A DNA stretch of 64,000 bases from CAYRHN01 sp964424115 (GCA_964424115.1 CAYRHN010000004.1:1-64000); one strand, 5' to 3'; counted from the first letter of the stretch, positions 35,535 to 45,722 are shown. Notes: a model not told the origin generated them from the sequence alone. Numbers and translations are program-made.

Positions 35535-35651
35535 GCAAGAATTATATCCGTTATTGCCGTTGCCCAATAGCTTTTCCGGTGGATGTGGCGTTCAATCATG
35601 TCGATTTTAAAACAGAGTATAATTAATCATCCACATTGAGAGGGAAAATCT

Positions 35652-37364
35652 ATGCCTGACGCATCATCGAAAAATTCTCCAAGTATTCAAGAAAAAACCG
35701 TATCTATGACGAATAGTAATCAAACGAGGTCAGTTCCATCAGCATTATGGGTGGGATTGGGTCTCTGTGCCTTATGGATCGTTGGAACAATTTTCACCTT
35801 ACAATCGCCAATGAAAAGCTCGGTGGTAGATTCTACGGAACCGTCCCTAGCCGATTTTGACCAGCTAACTCCAACCGTAGAGCCGATACCCGGGTGCGCA
35901 AATGCGTTTGAATGTAAGGAAGTAGGCTCAAATTATTACTCTTATGGTGAATATCGTCTTGCTATCCAATACTTATCTAGGGCAATTGAGCTTGATCCCC
36001 AAGACCCCCAAGCATATGAATTTCGGGGATATGCGTATTATTCTTTGGGAGATTATCAGTCGGCTATCCAAGATCTGAACCAGACCATAGAGATGAATAT
36101 TCGATCAGCGCAGGTGTATTATTCTCGTGGCATGGCTTATTCTTATCTCGGGGACAACAATCTTGCATTGGAAGACATTAACCGCGCGGGGGATCTCGAA
36201 CCCGATCAGGCTAATTATTATTCGGCTCTCGGTTACGTCAAATTTAAGTTGGGAGAGTTCCAAGAATCGGTCGAGGGGTATGATCGCGCGATTGAACTCG
36301 ATCCTCAAAATAAACAACATTATCTAAATCGGGCAATTTCCTTTTCCGCTATGAAGGATTATAAGAGCGCTGTTCAAGATTATGATCGAGCTATTGAACT
36401 TGGTTCCCAAGATTCGAGCACTTATCAGTGGCGAGGAATATACTATTTCAATATGGGGGATCGGCAAAGAGCGCTGGAAGATTTTTCCACCGCGATCCAA
36501 ATAGATCCGTCTAATCTTGTCGCCCATAGTTTTCGCGGAGATATCTATTATGATCTTAAAGAATATCCATTGGCGATCCAAGATTTTGAAATTGTGATTG
36601 AAATAGATCCGCAAAATCTTCAGGGATATACGATAAACGCGTCATTCAAGCGCGGCTATGCGTATCTACACATGGGAGAGTATGCCCCTGGTATTCAGGA
36701 TTTTGACCGGGTACTCGAACTGGATCCCAATAATAATGCGGAATCTGCATACGCGCTGAGAGCCTGGGATTACACGTTTATGGGAGAATATTCGCAGGCA
36801 ATTGAAGATGCCACCCGGGCGATTGACCTGAATCCGCAAAATCATGATGCGCTTTTCTCACGAGCAAATGCATATCTTAAATTGCATCGATATCGGTTCG
36901 CAATCGAAGATTTTAGCCGGATGATTGAGTTTAATCCGCAAGATAAAGACGCTTACGGTTTTCGGGCATATTTGTATTCTGAATTGGGGCAATATCAACT
37001 GGCTGCTGAGGATTACACTTCCTTGATCGAGATGGATCCGAATGATAGCGGTTCTTTAATCAATAGAGCCTATTGTTATTCAAAAATGTGGAAGCGCCAA
37101 TTGGCACTGGATGATCTGAACCGATCTATTGAAATTTATCCTGAAAGCGCGTTGGCGTTTTCGAATAGAGGTTTGCTTTATGTTGAATTAGGAAAATATG
37201 AACGCGCATTGGAAGATTATAATCGGTCTTTGGAGATCGATCCCTATTATGGAAATGCATACCTGAGCCGAGGTTGTTTGTATCAAATGCTTGGAAATAT
37301 ACAAGCTGCTGAAAAAGACTTCGCCGCAGCTAAACAATACGGAATGAAGTGTTGTCAAAAATAA
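35652..37364 (+). CDS. TPR-repeat protein with N-terminal TM anchor
   Basis: A 570-aa protein. RBS GAGAGGG before ATG 35652, one TM helix (about 35-55), then about fourteen consecutive 34-residue tetratricopeptide repeats to the end (consensus YxxRGxxYxxLGxYxxAIxDxxxAIELDPQ). TPR arrays mediate protein-protein contacts; the partner is unknown. The gene is clearly AT-richer than its neighbours and uses A/T-ending codons, suggesting a different origin. A TATAAT at 35618-35623 could be its -10. Confidence 0.9.
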   Translation: MPDASSKNSPSIQEKTVSMTNSNQTRSVPSALWVGLGLCALWIVGTIFTLQSPMKSSVVDSTEPSLADFDQLTPTVEPIPGCANAFECKEVGSNYYSYGEYRLAIQYLSRAIELDPQDPQAYEFRGYAYYSLGDYQSAIQDLNQTIEMNIRSAQVYYSRGMAYSYLGDNNLALEDINRAGDLEPDQANYYSALGYVKFKLGEFQESVEGYDRAIELDPQNKQHYLNRAISFSAMKDYKSAVQDYDRAIELGSQDSSTYQWRGIYYFNMGDRQRALEDFSTAIQIDPSNLVAHSFRGDIYYDLKEYPLAIQDFEIVIEIDPQNLQGYTINASFKRGYAYLHMGEYAPGIQDFDRVLELDPNNNAESAYALRAWDYTFMGEYSQAIEDATRAIDLNPQNHDALFSRANAYLKLHRYRFAIEDFSRMIEFNPQDKDAYGFRAYLYSELGQYQLAAEDYTSLIEMDPNDSGSLINRAYCYSKMWKRQLALDDLNRSIEIYPESALAFSNRGLLYVELGKYERALEDYNRSLEIDPYYGNAYLSRGCLYQMLGNIQAAEKDFAAAKQYGMKCCQK

Positions 37365-37369
37365 GAATT

Positions 37370-37394
37370 CCGGGCGGCCTTCTGGGCCGCCCGG
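37370..37394. terminator. Convergent hairpin between TPR and A2M genes
   Basis: 10-bp GC stem CCGGGCGGCC/GGCCGCCCGG with a 5-nt loop, between two converging genes. No strong T-run on either side. Confidence 0.6.
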
Positions 37395-37422
37395 TGCGAT
37401 CTCTGATATTGACCTCTGGCTG

Positions 37423-40400
37423 CTATGGAATAACTGTCAGCGTCTGGGGTGGGTTCTCGCCGTTCACGTTCGGATTATAATAGTCATAGGCAGTCGTGGC
37501 GGGGGTTTGCACCTCCAGCGGGAAGCGCGCCCGGAGGCGGTAGGTGAATTGCAGCGGCTTGCCGGCCTGCAGGTTGGTCAGGTAGACCAGGATCTGCCGC
37601 CCGGCCAGCTCGTAGCGCTGCACCACCGGGTACTCGTAGTCGGGGGCTACGTCGCTGAAGTGGGTGATGAGCGCGTCCAGGTCTTCGGATTGGACGGTGA
37701 AGCCGGGCGGCACGCCCAGGTCGATCATCGCCGCCTTAGCCTTGCCCTCCTGCAGGGTGACCGAGACGGTCACCATCACCGTGTCGTTGACCGCCAGCTC
37801 GCTCCGGTCGTAGCTGACCTTGAGATCCATCAGGTCCTCTGCCGGCAGCACGTCGGGGTAATCGGCCAGTTTGTCCCACGGCAGGTAATAACTGCCGTAG
37901 ACCTGGTACATCAGGCTGCCTTCGCCTTCGGTGTGGATCGAGAGCTGGTTGTCGCGCCCGATGTTCACGTCGCTGAACTGCACCATCTGCACCACGTCGT
38001 AATTCTCCGCGTTGACCGTCAGGCTGCGGCTCTCCCCACCGTTGAGGGTCAGGCTGATGGTCGCGTTGGGAGTGGATTCCCCGCCGCGCACGCTCTGGAT
38101 CAACGCCTTGAGGGTCAGCACGGTGGCCTGGGTGGTATTCCAGGTGCCGTAGCTGTCCTTGGCGCGCACCAGCCAGATCAAGGCGCCGTTGGCTTGTTCC
38201 GGGTGCTCGCCGCTGCGCAGCAGCGCCAGGGCGGCCAGCGCGGTGGTTTCCACGCTGCCGGTCTGGCCCTCGCTGCCCATGAAGGTCGCCACGCTGCTCT
38301 GCCAGAAATAGCCGCCGTTTTCCTGTTGGGCCAATCCTGCCAGCTGGTCCAGCACCTTGCGTGTGTTCTCACTGATCTGCCCATCCTGGTCCAGGTCAGC
38401 GGAGACCAGCGCGTTGGAGACCAGCCCCAACACGTAAGGATCCGAGGCCTCGCTCAGGTGTTCGCGTATATAGGCGATCCCGGCCTGGGTGCGCGAGTTG
38501 TCGCCGTAGCCGGCCTCGATCAGGCTCCAGGAGATGTAGGCGGTCACCGGCAGCCGGTCGTTCTGTAAATTCGACCAGGTACTCTCATGTACCAATCCCT
38601 GGTCGTTCTCCCACGAGCCATCCGCGGCCTGTTGGTTCATCAGCCACTGCGCGGCCCGCTCGATCAGGCCCGAATCCACATCGTACACGCGGCGCATATC
38701 GCTGAACTCCTGCAGGCCGTAAGCGGTCAGCATGCGGTCGGCCGGCGCGTCGCCAAAGAGTGAAAATCCGCCGCCGTCCACTTCGAAAGTGGTCAGGCGC
38801 TGGTAGCCCAGGTTGATGTATTCCTCGGCCTTCATCTCGGCTTCCGGGGCAACCTGCCCGCTGCCGCGCAGGTAATCCAGCACCAGCAGGTTGGGATAGG
38901 TGGTCGAGGAGGTCTGCTCGAAGCAGCCGCTGGGCATGCGCAGGATGCTGTCCAGGCCTTCCACCACCTGCGACAGCACGCCGGGATAGACCTTCACCAG
39001 CAGCACCTGTGTTCCGGCAATCGCGTCCGCGGGGATGTTAACGGTCTGGCTTACGTCCTCGCCGGGGGTCAGGCGGTCGGACTGGCTGTAGTGGATCTGC
39101 TTGCCGTCCGGGTAGACCTGCACCGGCTTCTGGATGGCGTCCGACATGCGCGAGCCGATTGCGGTCACCTTGATGTTCTGCTGGCCGAAATCTACCGCGC
39201 GCACGCGAAAGTACACCACGCCCACATCGTTGGATTCGATGGTGATCTCCTTGGATGGATCATCCAGCAGTTCGAACCAAGCGGCCGGCTCGATCTCCAA
39301 CCGCACCGACTGGGCTTCTTCCAGGTAGTTGTAAACTCCCACCGGGATGGAGACTTCGTCTCCCACCGTCAGCGCCAGGGGCAGATCCAGGTCGATGAAG
39401 AAATCCTGGAAGACGAGCAGCGGCACGCTGGCGCTGCCCATCAGGCCGTTCTGGCTGGAGGCCAGCGCTGTCACCCGCCAGGTGGTGATGCTGTCGGCCA
39501 TCGTGAGCGGCAGGCTGAACGAGCCGTCCGGGTTGGTGACCAGGTCGGGCACCCACAGCATTGTCTCGGGGAAGTACTGGCGCAGGCGCGGTCCCGCGCT
39601 TGTGCCGACGGCATTGTTCTCCCGGCCGACCTCTCCTGTTTCCTGGGCAGCCTTGTCGATCATGGCGCCATCTCCGGATGGGGTTGGCATCGCCAATGGC
39701 ATTTCCGCAAATGCCATGTCTTCTTCCACCATCACTGCCTGTGGAGCCATCGAAACCCCCCAGGCATAGCCGCCCAGCAGGGTGGGCACCAGCCCGACCA
39801 GGAAGAACAGGCCGATCGACAGGGAACTGCCGGCCGCCAGCAGTTGGCGCTGCCAGGCAAAACCGCTGGACCGCAGGATATATGCCAGCGGTACCACACC
39901 GAGGATGGTGATAATAAGCAGCATCAGGTCGATCCCGCCTCCGGAGGAACCTTGGCGGAGGGTGTACGCCATCAGCACCAGTAGGACGATGAAGACGATC
40001 CCCAGCACCAACATCCAGCCCAGCTTGAAATCCTTGCTGCGCCAGGCCTTCCACACCAGGTAGAAGAACCCGCAGCTGGCCAGGATGCCCAGAACGGTCA
40101 CCAGGCCGCTCTGGTAGTAGCTAAGAGTGGCGATGATCCAGGACAGGCGCTGGCTCAGGTCTTCGCGCATCCACGCATCCTCGACTGGCCAGAGCAGGAA
40201 GATGACAAACAACACTGCCGCGGCTGCCAGGGTCAGCAGCAGGCTGCGACCCAGGCGCTTTTCGCGCCAGACGGAGAAAGCCGCCAGGAGCAGCAGCATC
40301 AGCGCCGCAGTAAGCACGCCGAGATACATCAAATGACCCTCCGCGCTGAAGAACTGGTTCTGCTGGCTGCGTACATTATCCAGCGCGTCATTGCGCGAGT

Positions 40401-42390
40401 TGGCGCTCAGGCTGTAGGAAACGTTTTGCGGTGCCGCGTCTGCCAAGGAAGCCACGGCCGCATCTCGCACAGCTTTCTTGAGATTTTCATCGTTGCTGGC
40501 CAGCGTGCCGCCCATTTCGACCACATCCGGCAGGCTGAGGCCGTGGATGTCGTAGCGCGGTTGTAGGATCTGGCTTTCCAGCAGGAAGTACAGGCGGGCA
40601 AAGCCGGGGTCCTGTTCTGCCAGGGCAAAGACGGCTTCATCCACCACTGCCAGGCCGATCGCAGATTGGGCGCCGCTCCCGTCGGTATTATTGACCTGGA
40701 TATTCAGCACGCCCTCTTCGCCCGGCAGGTAGGTATCCTGTCCGGGCTGGATGTTCACCAACAACCCATCGGCCTGATCCACCACTAACAGCCGCGTATC
40801 GCGCACGATGCTGCCGGAGCGCAGGATCTTGTAGGCATGCAACTCCAGCGTACCGAACATGTCCGGAGTCAGGTCGATGGCTGCCCGGGTTTTTCCGTCC
40901 GTTACTGCCAGGCTGCGCGTGCTGATGATCTGCCCTTCGCGGATGATATCCAGGTAAACACTGCCGCTGGAGGCGGAGGTGAAAATATCCAGGTTCATCG
41001 TGTCACCCACCCGGTAGATCGGCCGTTCCGGGCGCAGCAGCACGCTTTCCTCGCTCCAGTCCCCCTGGAAGGCAAAGTACTGCGAACCCTGGTTGCCCTG
41101 CTTGTCGCTGGCATACACGGTGAACTCCTGGTAGTTGTTCAGGGGAGTGAAGCGTACTTCCGCCATGCCGTAAGGGCCGGTGTCCAGGAAAATAGAATCC
41201 CGGTCAGGTACCTGGATGGTCAGTGAGGTTTCAGCCGGGGTGCCGTCCGGGTAGCTGGTCATGATGTAGATGATATTCTCCACATTGGCGCGCAGCATGC
41301 TGCTTTCGGGGATGGCCTGGATCAGGATCGCGCTGTTGGAGACCGGCAGCGAGGTGTTGGTGCTTTCAGTATGCTGGGCCTGGTCGGTGATGGTGGCGGT
41401 CAGGTAGTAGCGCCCCATCCCGCCTTCTAGATCGCTGCCGGCCATGTACTCGGGCAGGTCGAATTCGAATTGCATGAAGCCTTGATCGTCGGTCTGGCCC
41501 TGGATGGTTGCGGTCACCTGGCGCTCATAGTCGTAGGTGTAGCCCTCGATCAAGATCTCGGCCTGGCTGACCGGCTTGCCGAAGAAATAATTGACGGTCA
41601 AAGTGCCGCGTACATGCTCGCCCGGCATGTAGAAATTCTTCTCGGTTTCCAGCTTAGTGGAGAACTTGGGCAGCACGTAGCGTTCCACTGCCACGGTCTT
41701 TTCCGAGGTGGTATTGTCCAGCGCGGCGCTGATCTTGTAATCGCCGGTGTTGACCTCAGAGGCCAGCTGAAAATCAGCAAAGGCCACCCCGTACTCTGTG
41801 GTGGTCAGCTGTTGGCGGAAGACCTTGTTGCCCTTGCCATCGGCGATGAAGATCTCCAGCCCGCGGTTGGCGGCTGGCGCCAGGTCAAAGGCGCTCAATG
41901 CCAGGGCGCGGATGTGGATTACCTGCCCCGGCTGGTAGAGCGGTTTGTCGGTGGTCAGCAGGACGCGGTAATCGCGCTGCAGAGTGACTGATTTCTCGAC
42001 ATGTTCCTCTCCCAGGCTGGATTTGGTCTCGATCACCAGCACCTGGGCGGGATCCTGGATCTCGGCCGGCAGCTTGAAGGACACATTCACATTGCCGCTG
42101 CTGTCGGTCTTGCCGCTGTAGAGCGGCACGGCCTCGCCTCCCGCAGCCGGGCGCAGCGAGACGGTCACATCTGCGTCGCGCAGCGGCGAGGAATCACGGC
42201 TGTCCTGCACCAACACCCGCAGCCCGGCCTGGCTGCCGGGCACCATGTTGGTTTGCCCCAGGATGATCGTTTGCTGCTGACTCAAACGGTCCGGCAGGTT
42301 GGTGTAATGGTCATTGAGTAGTATCCCTGTTAAGACAGCTCCCCCCAACAATACGAACAACGCCAGGTTGATCCAGGATCTTTTTGACAT
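37423..42390 (-). CDS. Bacterial alpha-2-macroglobulin with thioester and internal membrane domain
   Basis: A 1655-aa protein, presumably a cell-envelope protease trap. Start 42390 (MSKRSW) has GGAGGG 8 nt upstream; the N-terminus is a TM/signal anchor (about 5-27). Macroglobulin-type beta domains fill about 35-640 (for example TDKPLYQPGQVIHIRALAL). The thioester motif G-Cys1156-F-E-Gln (PSGCFEQTSS) is intact and sits in an alpha-toroid thioester domain, followed by a C-terminal receptor-like beta domain. Unusually, about residues 690-875 contain at least five strongly hydrophobic segments, that is, a polytopic membrane module between the MG part and the A2M/thioester part. No pbpC neighbour is present, unlike proteobacterial A2M genes. 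Confidence 0.93.
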   Translation of the reverse strand: MSKRSWINLALFVLLGGAVLTGILLNDHYTNLPDRLSQQQTIILGQTNMVPGSQAGLRVLVQDSRDSSPLRDADVTVSLRPAAGGEAVPLYSGKTDSSGNVNVSFKLPAEIQDPAQVLVIETKSSLGEEHVEKSVTLQRDYRVLLTTDKPLYQPGQVIHIRALALSAFDLAPAANRGLEIFIADGKGNKVFRQQLTTTEYGVAFADFQLASEVNTGDYKISAALDNTTSEKTVAVERYVLPKFSTKLETEKNFYMPGEHVRGTLTVNYFFGKPVSQAEILIEGYTYDYERQVTATIQGQTDDQGFMQFEFDLPEYMAGSDLEGGMGRYYLTATITDQAQHTESTNTSLPVSNSAILIQAIPESSMLRANVENIIYIMTSYPDGTPAETSLTIQVPDRDSIFLDTGPYGMAEVRFTPLNNYQEFTVYASDKQGNQGSQYFAFQGDWSEESVLLRPERPIYRVGDTMNLDIFTSASSGSVYLDIIREGQIISTRSLAVTDGKTRAAIDLTPDMFGTLELHAYKILRSGSIVRDTRLLVVDQADGLLVNIQPGQDTYLPGEEGVLNIQVNNTDGSGAQSAIGLAVVDEAVFALAEQDPGFARLYFLLESQILQPRYDIHGLSLPDVVEMGGTLASNDENLKKAVRDAAVASLADAAPQNVSYSLSANSRNDALDNVRSQQNQFFSAEGHLMYLGVLTAALMLLLLAAFSVWREKRLGRSLLLTLAAAAVLFVIFLLWPVEDAWMREDLSQRLSWIIATLSYYQSGLVTVLGILASCGFFYLVWKAWRSKDFKLGWMLVLGIVFIVLLVLMAYTLRQGSSGGGIDLMLLIITILGVVPLAYILRSSGFAWQRQLLAAGSSLSIGLFFLVGLVPTLLGGYAWGVSMAPQAVMVEEDMAFAEMPLAMPTPSGDGAMIDKAAQETGEVGRENNAVGTSAGPRLRQYFPETMLWVPDLVTNPDGSFSLPLTMADSITTWRVTALASSQNGLMGSASVPLLVFQDFFIDLDLPLALTVGDEVSIPVGVYNYLEEAQSVRLEIEPAAWFELLDDPSKEITIESNDVGVVYFRVRAVDFGQQNIKVTAIGSRMSDAIQKPVQVYPDGKQIHYSQSDRLTPGEDVSQTVNIPADAIAGTQVLLVKVYPGVLSQVVEGLDSILRMPSGCFEQTSSTTYPNLLVLDYLRGSGQVAPEAEMKAEEYINLGYQRLTTFEVDGGGFSLFGDAPADRMLTAYGLQEFSDMRRVYDVDSGLIERAAQWLMNQQAADGSWENDQGLVHESTWSNLQNDRLPVTAYISWSLIEAGYGDNSRTQAGIAYIREHLSEASDPYVLGLVSNALVSADLDQDGQISENTRKVLDQLAGLAQQENGGYFWQSSVATFMGSEGQTGSVETTALAALALLRSGEHPEQANGALIWLVRAKDSYGTWNTTQATVLTLKALIQSVRGGESTPNATISLTLNGGESRSLTVNAENYDVVQMVQFSDVNIGRDNQLSIHTEGEGSLMYQVYGSYYLPWDKLADYPDVLPAEDLMDLKVSYDRSELAVNDTVMVTVSVTLQEGKAKAAMIDLGVPPGFTVQSEDLDALITHFSDVAPDYEYPVVQRYELAGRQILVYLTNLQAGKPLQFTYRLRARFPLEVQTPATTAYDYYNPNVNGENPPQTLTVIP

Positions 42391-42632
42391 CTTACAGCCC
42401 TCCACTTGTGCAAAAGGAAAAAAACGTACCCTGTTGCTAAGACGGCTGCGGCGCTGCGAAAGTTCCGCTAGATTTTGGCTTGCCAGTGGGAGACAATCCC
42501 GCTATATTTAAATTTATTCCAATCTGAATTAAGAAAAAAGGAATTCTCGGTGAAGCGGGTTTCGCAGAAGCGGGCCTCAGGTCCGCTAATATGTAAAACT
42601 TCGGGATATCCAGATACATAAGGAGAATGCTC

Positions 42633-43715
42633 ATGGCTGACCCCAAAACCTCAAAACGGCCTTTTATCGGCCTTCAATTGAAAATAATGATCCCCCTGGT
42701 GTTGCTTTTTGCGGTCATTTTAGTGGTGGGTTATTTTGCGTTGGATGGATTCATCAAGGATATGATCATGAATACCTTCCAGGAAGATATCAAAGTCGTT
42801 TCTAACGAAGCGGGGAATTGCCTGGATGCGCAAACTTTGTTGGATCTGGCAAATGACGCGGTTTTGGATGAGAATGACGAATGGCCGGATGCCGCGGAAG
42901 ATCCCCGTTACCAGGAACAGGTAGAGATGTGCGTTGCTTCGATTGTTGATGCCAATGAGCGTTCTCTTGTGTATACATACTATATTATGGAACCCGGCGG
43001 AGAGGCTTTTGTGGGATTGGACAGCGATTCGGTATTCAATCCTGATAATATCTGGCCATTTGGCCAGACAGTGAGCTTTCCTGGTAATGAAGAGTATGAA
43101 CGTTACGTTCGCGGGCTTTCAGAACAGACCTTTGACCCGGATTATTATATTTATGAGGAAGACGGCGAACGATTGGTGATGGTCAAAGGCTACGCGCCAG
43201 TCACGGATCAAAACGATGAATTGATCCTGAACGAAGCCGGGCAACCAATGGTTGGCCTGGTGGTGGAAATGTCAGCCAGCAAGATGCTCGATCAACTGGT
43301 TACTATAAAAACCAATTTGTTGTTTGGGTTGGTGATTGCCTTTGTGGTTTTACTGTTGATCGTTTTCCTGATCACCCTTGGCACCACTTCCTCGTTGCGC
43401 CATCTCACCCAGGGCAGCGGACGGGTGGCGGAAGGGGATTACACTTCTCTGTCTCAAGGTAAAGGGCTTTTCGCTGATGAAACTTCACGCCTGACAGAGA
43501 CCTTTAACTTTATGGTAGACAAGGTGCGCGGGCGCGAGGAATCCTTGAAACAGCAGGTCCAAGAACTGCAGATCATTATTGATAATGAAAAGAAGGATAA
43601 GCAGGTGGAGGAAGTGACCGGCAGCGAGTTCTTCCAGGATCTGCAATCCAGGGCGCGCCAGATGCGCCGCAATCGCTCCACTCCCGCTGGAGAAGAGGAA
43701 AAACCGGCTACGTAG
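42633..43715 (+). CDS. HAMP-domain membrane protein without output domain
   Basis: A 360-aa protein. ATG 42633 has AGGAG (42621-42625) at 7 nt; the ATG at 42627 is too close. TM1 is about 18-42, then a Cache-like extracytoplasmic domain (about 45-225; with YIYEEDGERLVMVKGYAPV), TM2 about 230-255, HAMP about 255-305 and a coiled coil (about 305-345). No kinase, cyclase or MCP signalling domain follows, so it must act through a partner. The 3' end overlaps the convergent radical SAM gene by 8 nt. Confidence 0.85.
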   Translation: MADPKTSKRPFIGLQLKIMIPLVLLFAVILVVGYFALDGFIKDMIMNTFQEDIKVVSNEAGNCLDAQTLLDLANDAVLDENDEWPDAAEDPRYQEQVEMCVASIVDANERSLVYTYYIMEPGGEAFVGLDSDSVFNPDNIWPFGQTVSFPGNEEYERYVRGLSEQTFDPDYYIYEEDGERLVMVKGYAPVTDQNDELILNEAGQPMVGLVVEMSASKMLDQLVTIKTNLLFGLVIAFVVLLLIVFLITLGTTSSLRHLTQGSGRVAEGDYTSLSQGKGLFADETSRLTETFNFMVDKVRGREESLKQQVQELQIIIDNEKKDKQVEEVTGSEFFQDLQSRARQMRRNRSTPAGEEEKPAT

Positions 43716-44769
43716 TTCCCCACACCCCGGCGATCTTCATCCCGCATTTGGGGCAAACACCCCGCCCGGATAGACTATTAAACACCACTGTATAGCCGTG
43801 GCGTTGGATTAGGCGTGTCTGGCAATGCGGGCAGAAGGTGTCCTCCAGGGAGCCTACCCTTCCCGGCAGGTTTCCGGCATAAACGTAATGCAGCCCGGCT
43901 TCCTGCCCGATCTCAGCTGCCCGCTGCAGGGTGATGGCCGGGGTAGCAGGAGCATCATGCTTATAATCCGGGTGGTAAGCGGTCACGTGCCAGGGAATAT
44001 CAGCGGAAATGGAGGTGAGGAAGCGGGCTGTCTCCCACAGCTCTTCGCTGCTGTCATTGAACCCAGGGATGACCAGTGTTACTACCTCCACCCACAATCC
44101 CAGCTCGTGCGCCAGGCCAATGGTATCCAACACATGCTGCAGCACCCCGCCTAGTTCTCGGTAACCGGCTTCATGCATGCATTTTAGATCAATCTTGTAG
44201 GCATCCAGGTGTGGACGCAGGTAATGCAGCACCTCCGGCGTGCCATACCCGTTGGAAACGTACGCAGTCAGCAATCCGGCCTGCCGTGCCTTGTGGAAGA
44301 TCTGCACAGCCCATTCGCTGGTGATGAGCGGTTCATTATAGGAGGAAACCATCAACGCCGACCCGCTGCGTTTTGCATACTGCACCAACTGGTCTGGGCT
44401 GACCTTCTGAATGTAGTATAGACCCTCGTCGGCAGCCGGATCGCGCAGGGTTTGCGAGGTCAGCCAGTTCTGGCAGAAGTCGCAATGCAGATCGCATCCC
44501 AGCATGCCAAAAGTGAGGGCTTTGCTACCCGGCAGCAGGTGCGCAAAGGGTTTTTTTTCTACCGGGTCGCATTGGGCTGCCGCCACGTAGCCGGCCGGGA
44601 CGCGCAGCACACCCTCCTGGTTATAACGCACCTGGCAGATACCGCGCTTGCCGGGGCGGATCAGGCAGCGGTGGGCACAGGCATGGCAGCGCACGGCCTG
44701 TTCTTCCTCGGTGCTGAATAATTCGCCGGGAATAGTCAGACGGTCAAGAGTGTCGGATAATTGGTTCAT
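43708..44769 (-). CDS. amrS: AmmeMemoRadiSam-system radical SAM protein (AmrS / PflA-like)
   Basis: A 353-aa radical SAM enzyme. The 4Fe-4S motif is CDLHCDFCQNW (CxxxCxxC, about 75-83). An N-terminal Cys cluster (CHACAHRCLI ... RGICQVR) and a C-terminal zinc-ribbon-like pair (CPHC ... CPKC) frame it, as in the COG1180 AmrS group. The reaction is not established. The usual AmmeMemoRadiSam partners (MEMO and AMMECR1 domain proteins) are not in the window. Located downstream of two lipoprotein genes on the same strand. Confidence 0.9.
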   Translation of the reverse strand: MNQLSDTLDRLTIPGELFSTEEEQAVRCHACAHRCLIRPGKRGICQVRYNQEGVLRVPAGYVAAAQCDPVEKKPFAHLLPGSKALTFGMLGCDLHCDFCQNWLTSQTLRDPAADEGLYYIQKVSPDQLVQYAKRSGSALMVSSYNEPLITSEWAVQIFHKARQAGLLTAYVSNGYGTPEVLHYLRPHLDAYKIDLKCMHEAGYRELGGVLQHVLDTIGLAHELGLWVEVVTLVIPGFNDSSEELWETARFLTSISADIPWHVTAYHPDYKHDAPATPAITLQRAAEIGQEAGLHYVYAGNLPGRVGSLEDTFCPHCQTRLIQRHGYTVVFNSLSGRGVCPKCGMKIAGVWGTT

Positions 44770-44779
44770 AACATCATAC

Positions 44780-45655
44780 TCAAGGTGTGGTTAGTGGCGC
44801 GCGGGTGGCTGTCGGTTTGATCGTGGGGGTGGCGGCTGGGGTGGGAACGAAGCCTTCCACCGCGTACAGGCTGAGATCGGAAAAATTGACCGTCAGCGCC
44901 GTTCGCCCGGTGGATCGGGCAAATACCCCGATCATACCCTCGTAAAATGTGGGATCATGGGCGCTGAACTGGTAAACATCATTGATGAAGAAGCGAAATT
45001 CGCGCCGCGCTGCCCAAATCCCCACCTTCAGAGTCACCGGCGCGTTGGGCGGCACAGCCCCTGTACTGATCCAGTCCTGCAAAACCGAGATCTCGCTCCC
45101 CACCACTCGCTCCAGGCGCAACTGCCCGGCACAGGAGATCTGGAAGCGGTAATATTGCGTCTCGCTCTGGGCACGGAAAAGGATGCCGTAGCTGTTTTCT
45201 CCGCTGCACAACGAGGGGGAAACCGTCATCTCCAGATAGAAATCGCTGGCAATGGTACTGCTGCGCAGGCTGAGCAGCGTGAAACGGTTTTCCAGGATGG
45301 GAAAGGCAATGGTTAGCTCGTTTTGGCCAAAGGCGACGCTGCCCAGTTCGGAGCGGCGGGTGGTCCAGGCGGTCTCATCGCTGAAATCGTCTTTCAGGGT
45401 CAGCGCGCCCACTCCGGGACGCAGGTCGGGGGTAGGTGGGGGTGGGGTGGGGACAATGAAAGTGGGTGTGCTGGTGGCAGGGAACCAGATCGTTGTGGCG
45501 GTGGGGGTGGGGGTTTCTGTGGAAGTGGCAGTGGGCGGCGGCGGCGTGGCAGTGGGCGGCAACAACCCGCACGCAACGAAAAGCCCAGTTGTGGCAGCCA
45601 AAAGCATCCCCCTGTAAAACCTGGTTACAGATGAAAGTTTCAAAAATCTGTTCAA
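44780..45655 (-). CDS. Lipoprotein with LamG-like beta-sandwich domain
   Basis: About 291 aa. The TTG start (45655) gives a normal basic n-region; the ATG at 45607 would leave it uncharged. Lipobox FVAC, then a Thr/Pro linker (TPTPTAT, TPPPPTPD) and a C-terminal jelly-roll-type domain (about 95-280: DDFSDETAWTTR, FYLEMTV, YYRFQISC, VGIWAARREFRFFINDVY), similar to LamG or 3-keto-glycoside hydrolase folds that bind carbohydrate. Function unknown. TATAAT (45667-45672, minus sense) is a likely -10. Confidence 0.8.
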   Translation of the reverse strand: MNRFLKLSSVTRFYRGMLLAATTGLFVACGLLPPTATPPPPTATSTETPTPTATTIWFPATSTPTFIVPTPPPPTPDLRPGVGALTLKDDFSDETAWTTRRSELGSVAFGQNELTIAFPILENRFTLLSLRSSTIASDFYLEMTVSPSLCSGENSYGILFRAQSETQYYRFQISCAGQLRLERVVGSEISVLQDWISTGAVPPNAPVTLKVGIWAARREFRFFINDVYQFSAHDPTFYEGMIGVFARSTGRTALTVNFSDLSLYAVEGFVPTPAATPTIKPTATRAPLTTP

Positions 45656-45722
45656 TCCGAGTTAAATTATACTGCGATATTGAGGCGGGGATTTTTTCCT
45701 GTGCAAAATTAAAAAAAATTCC

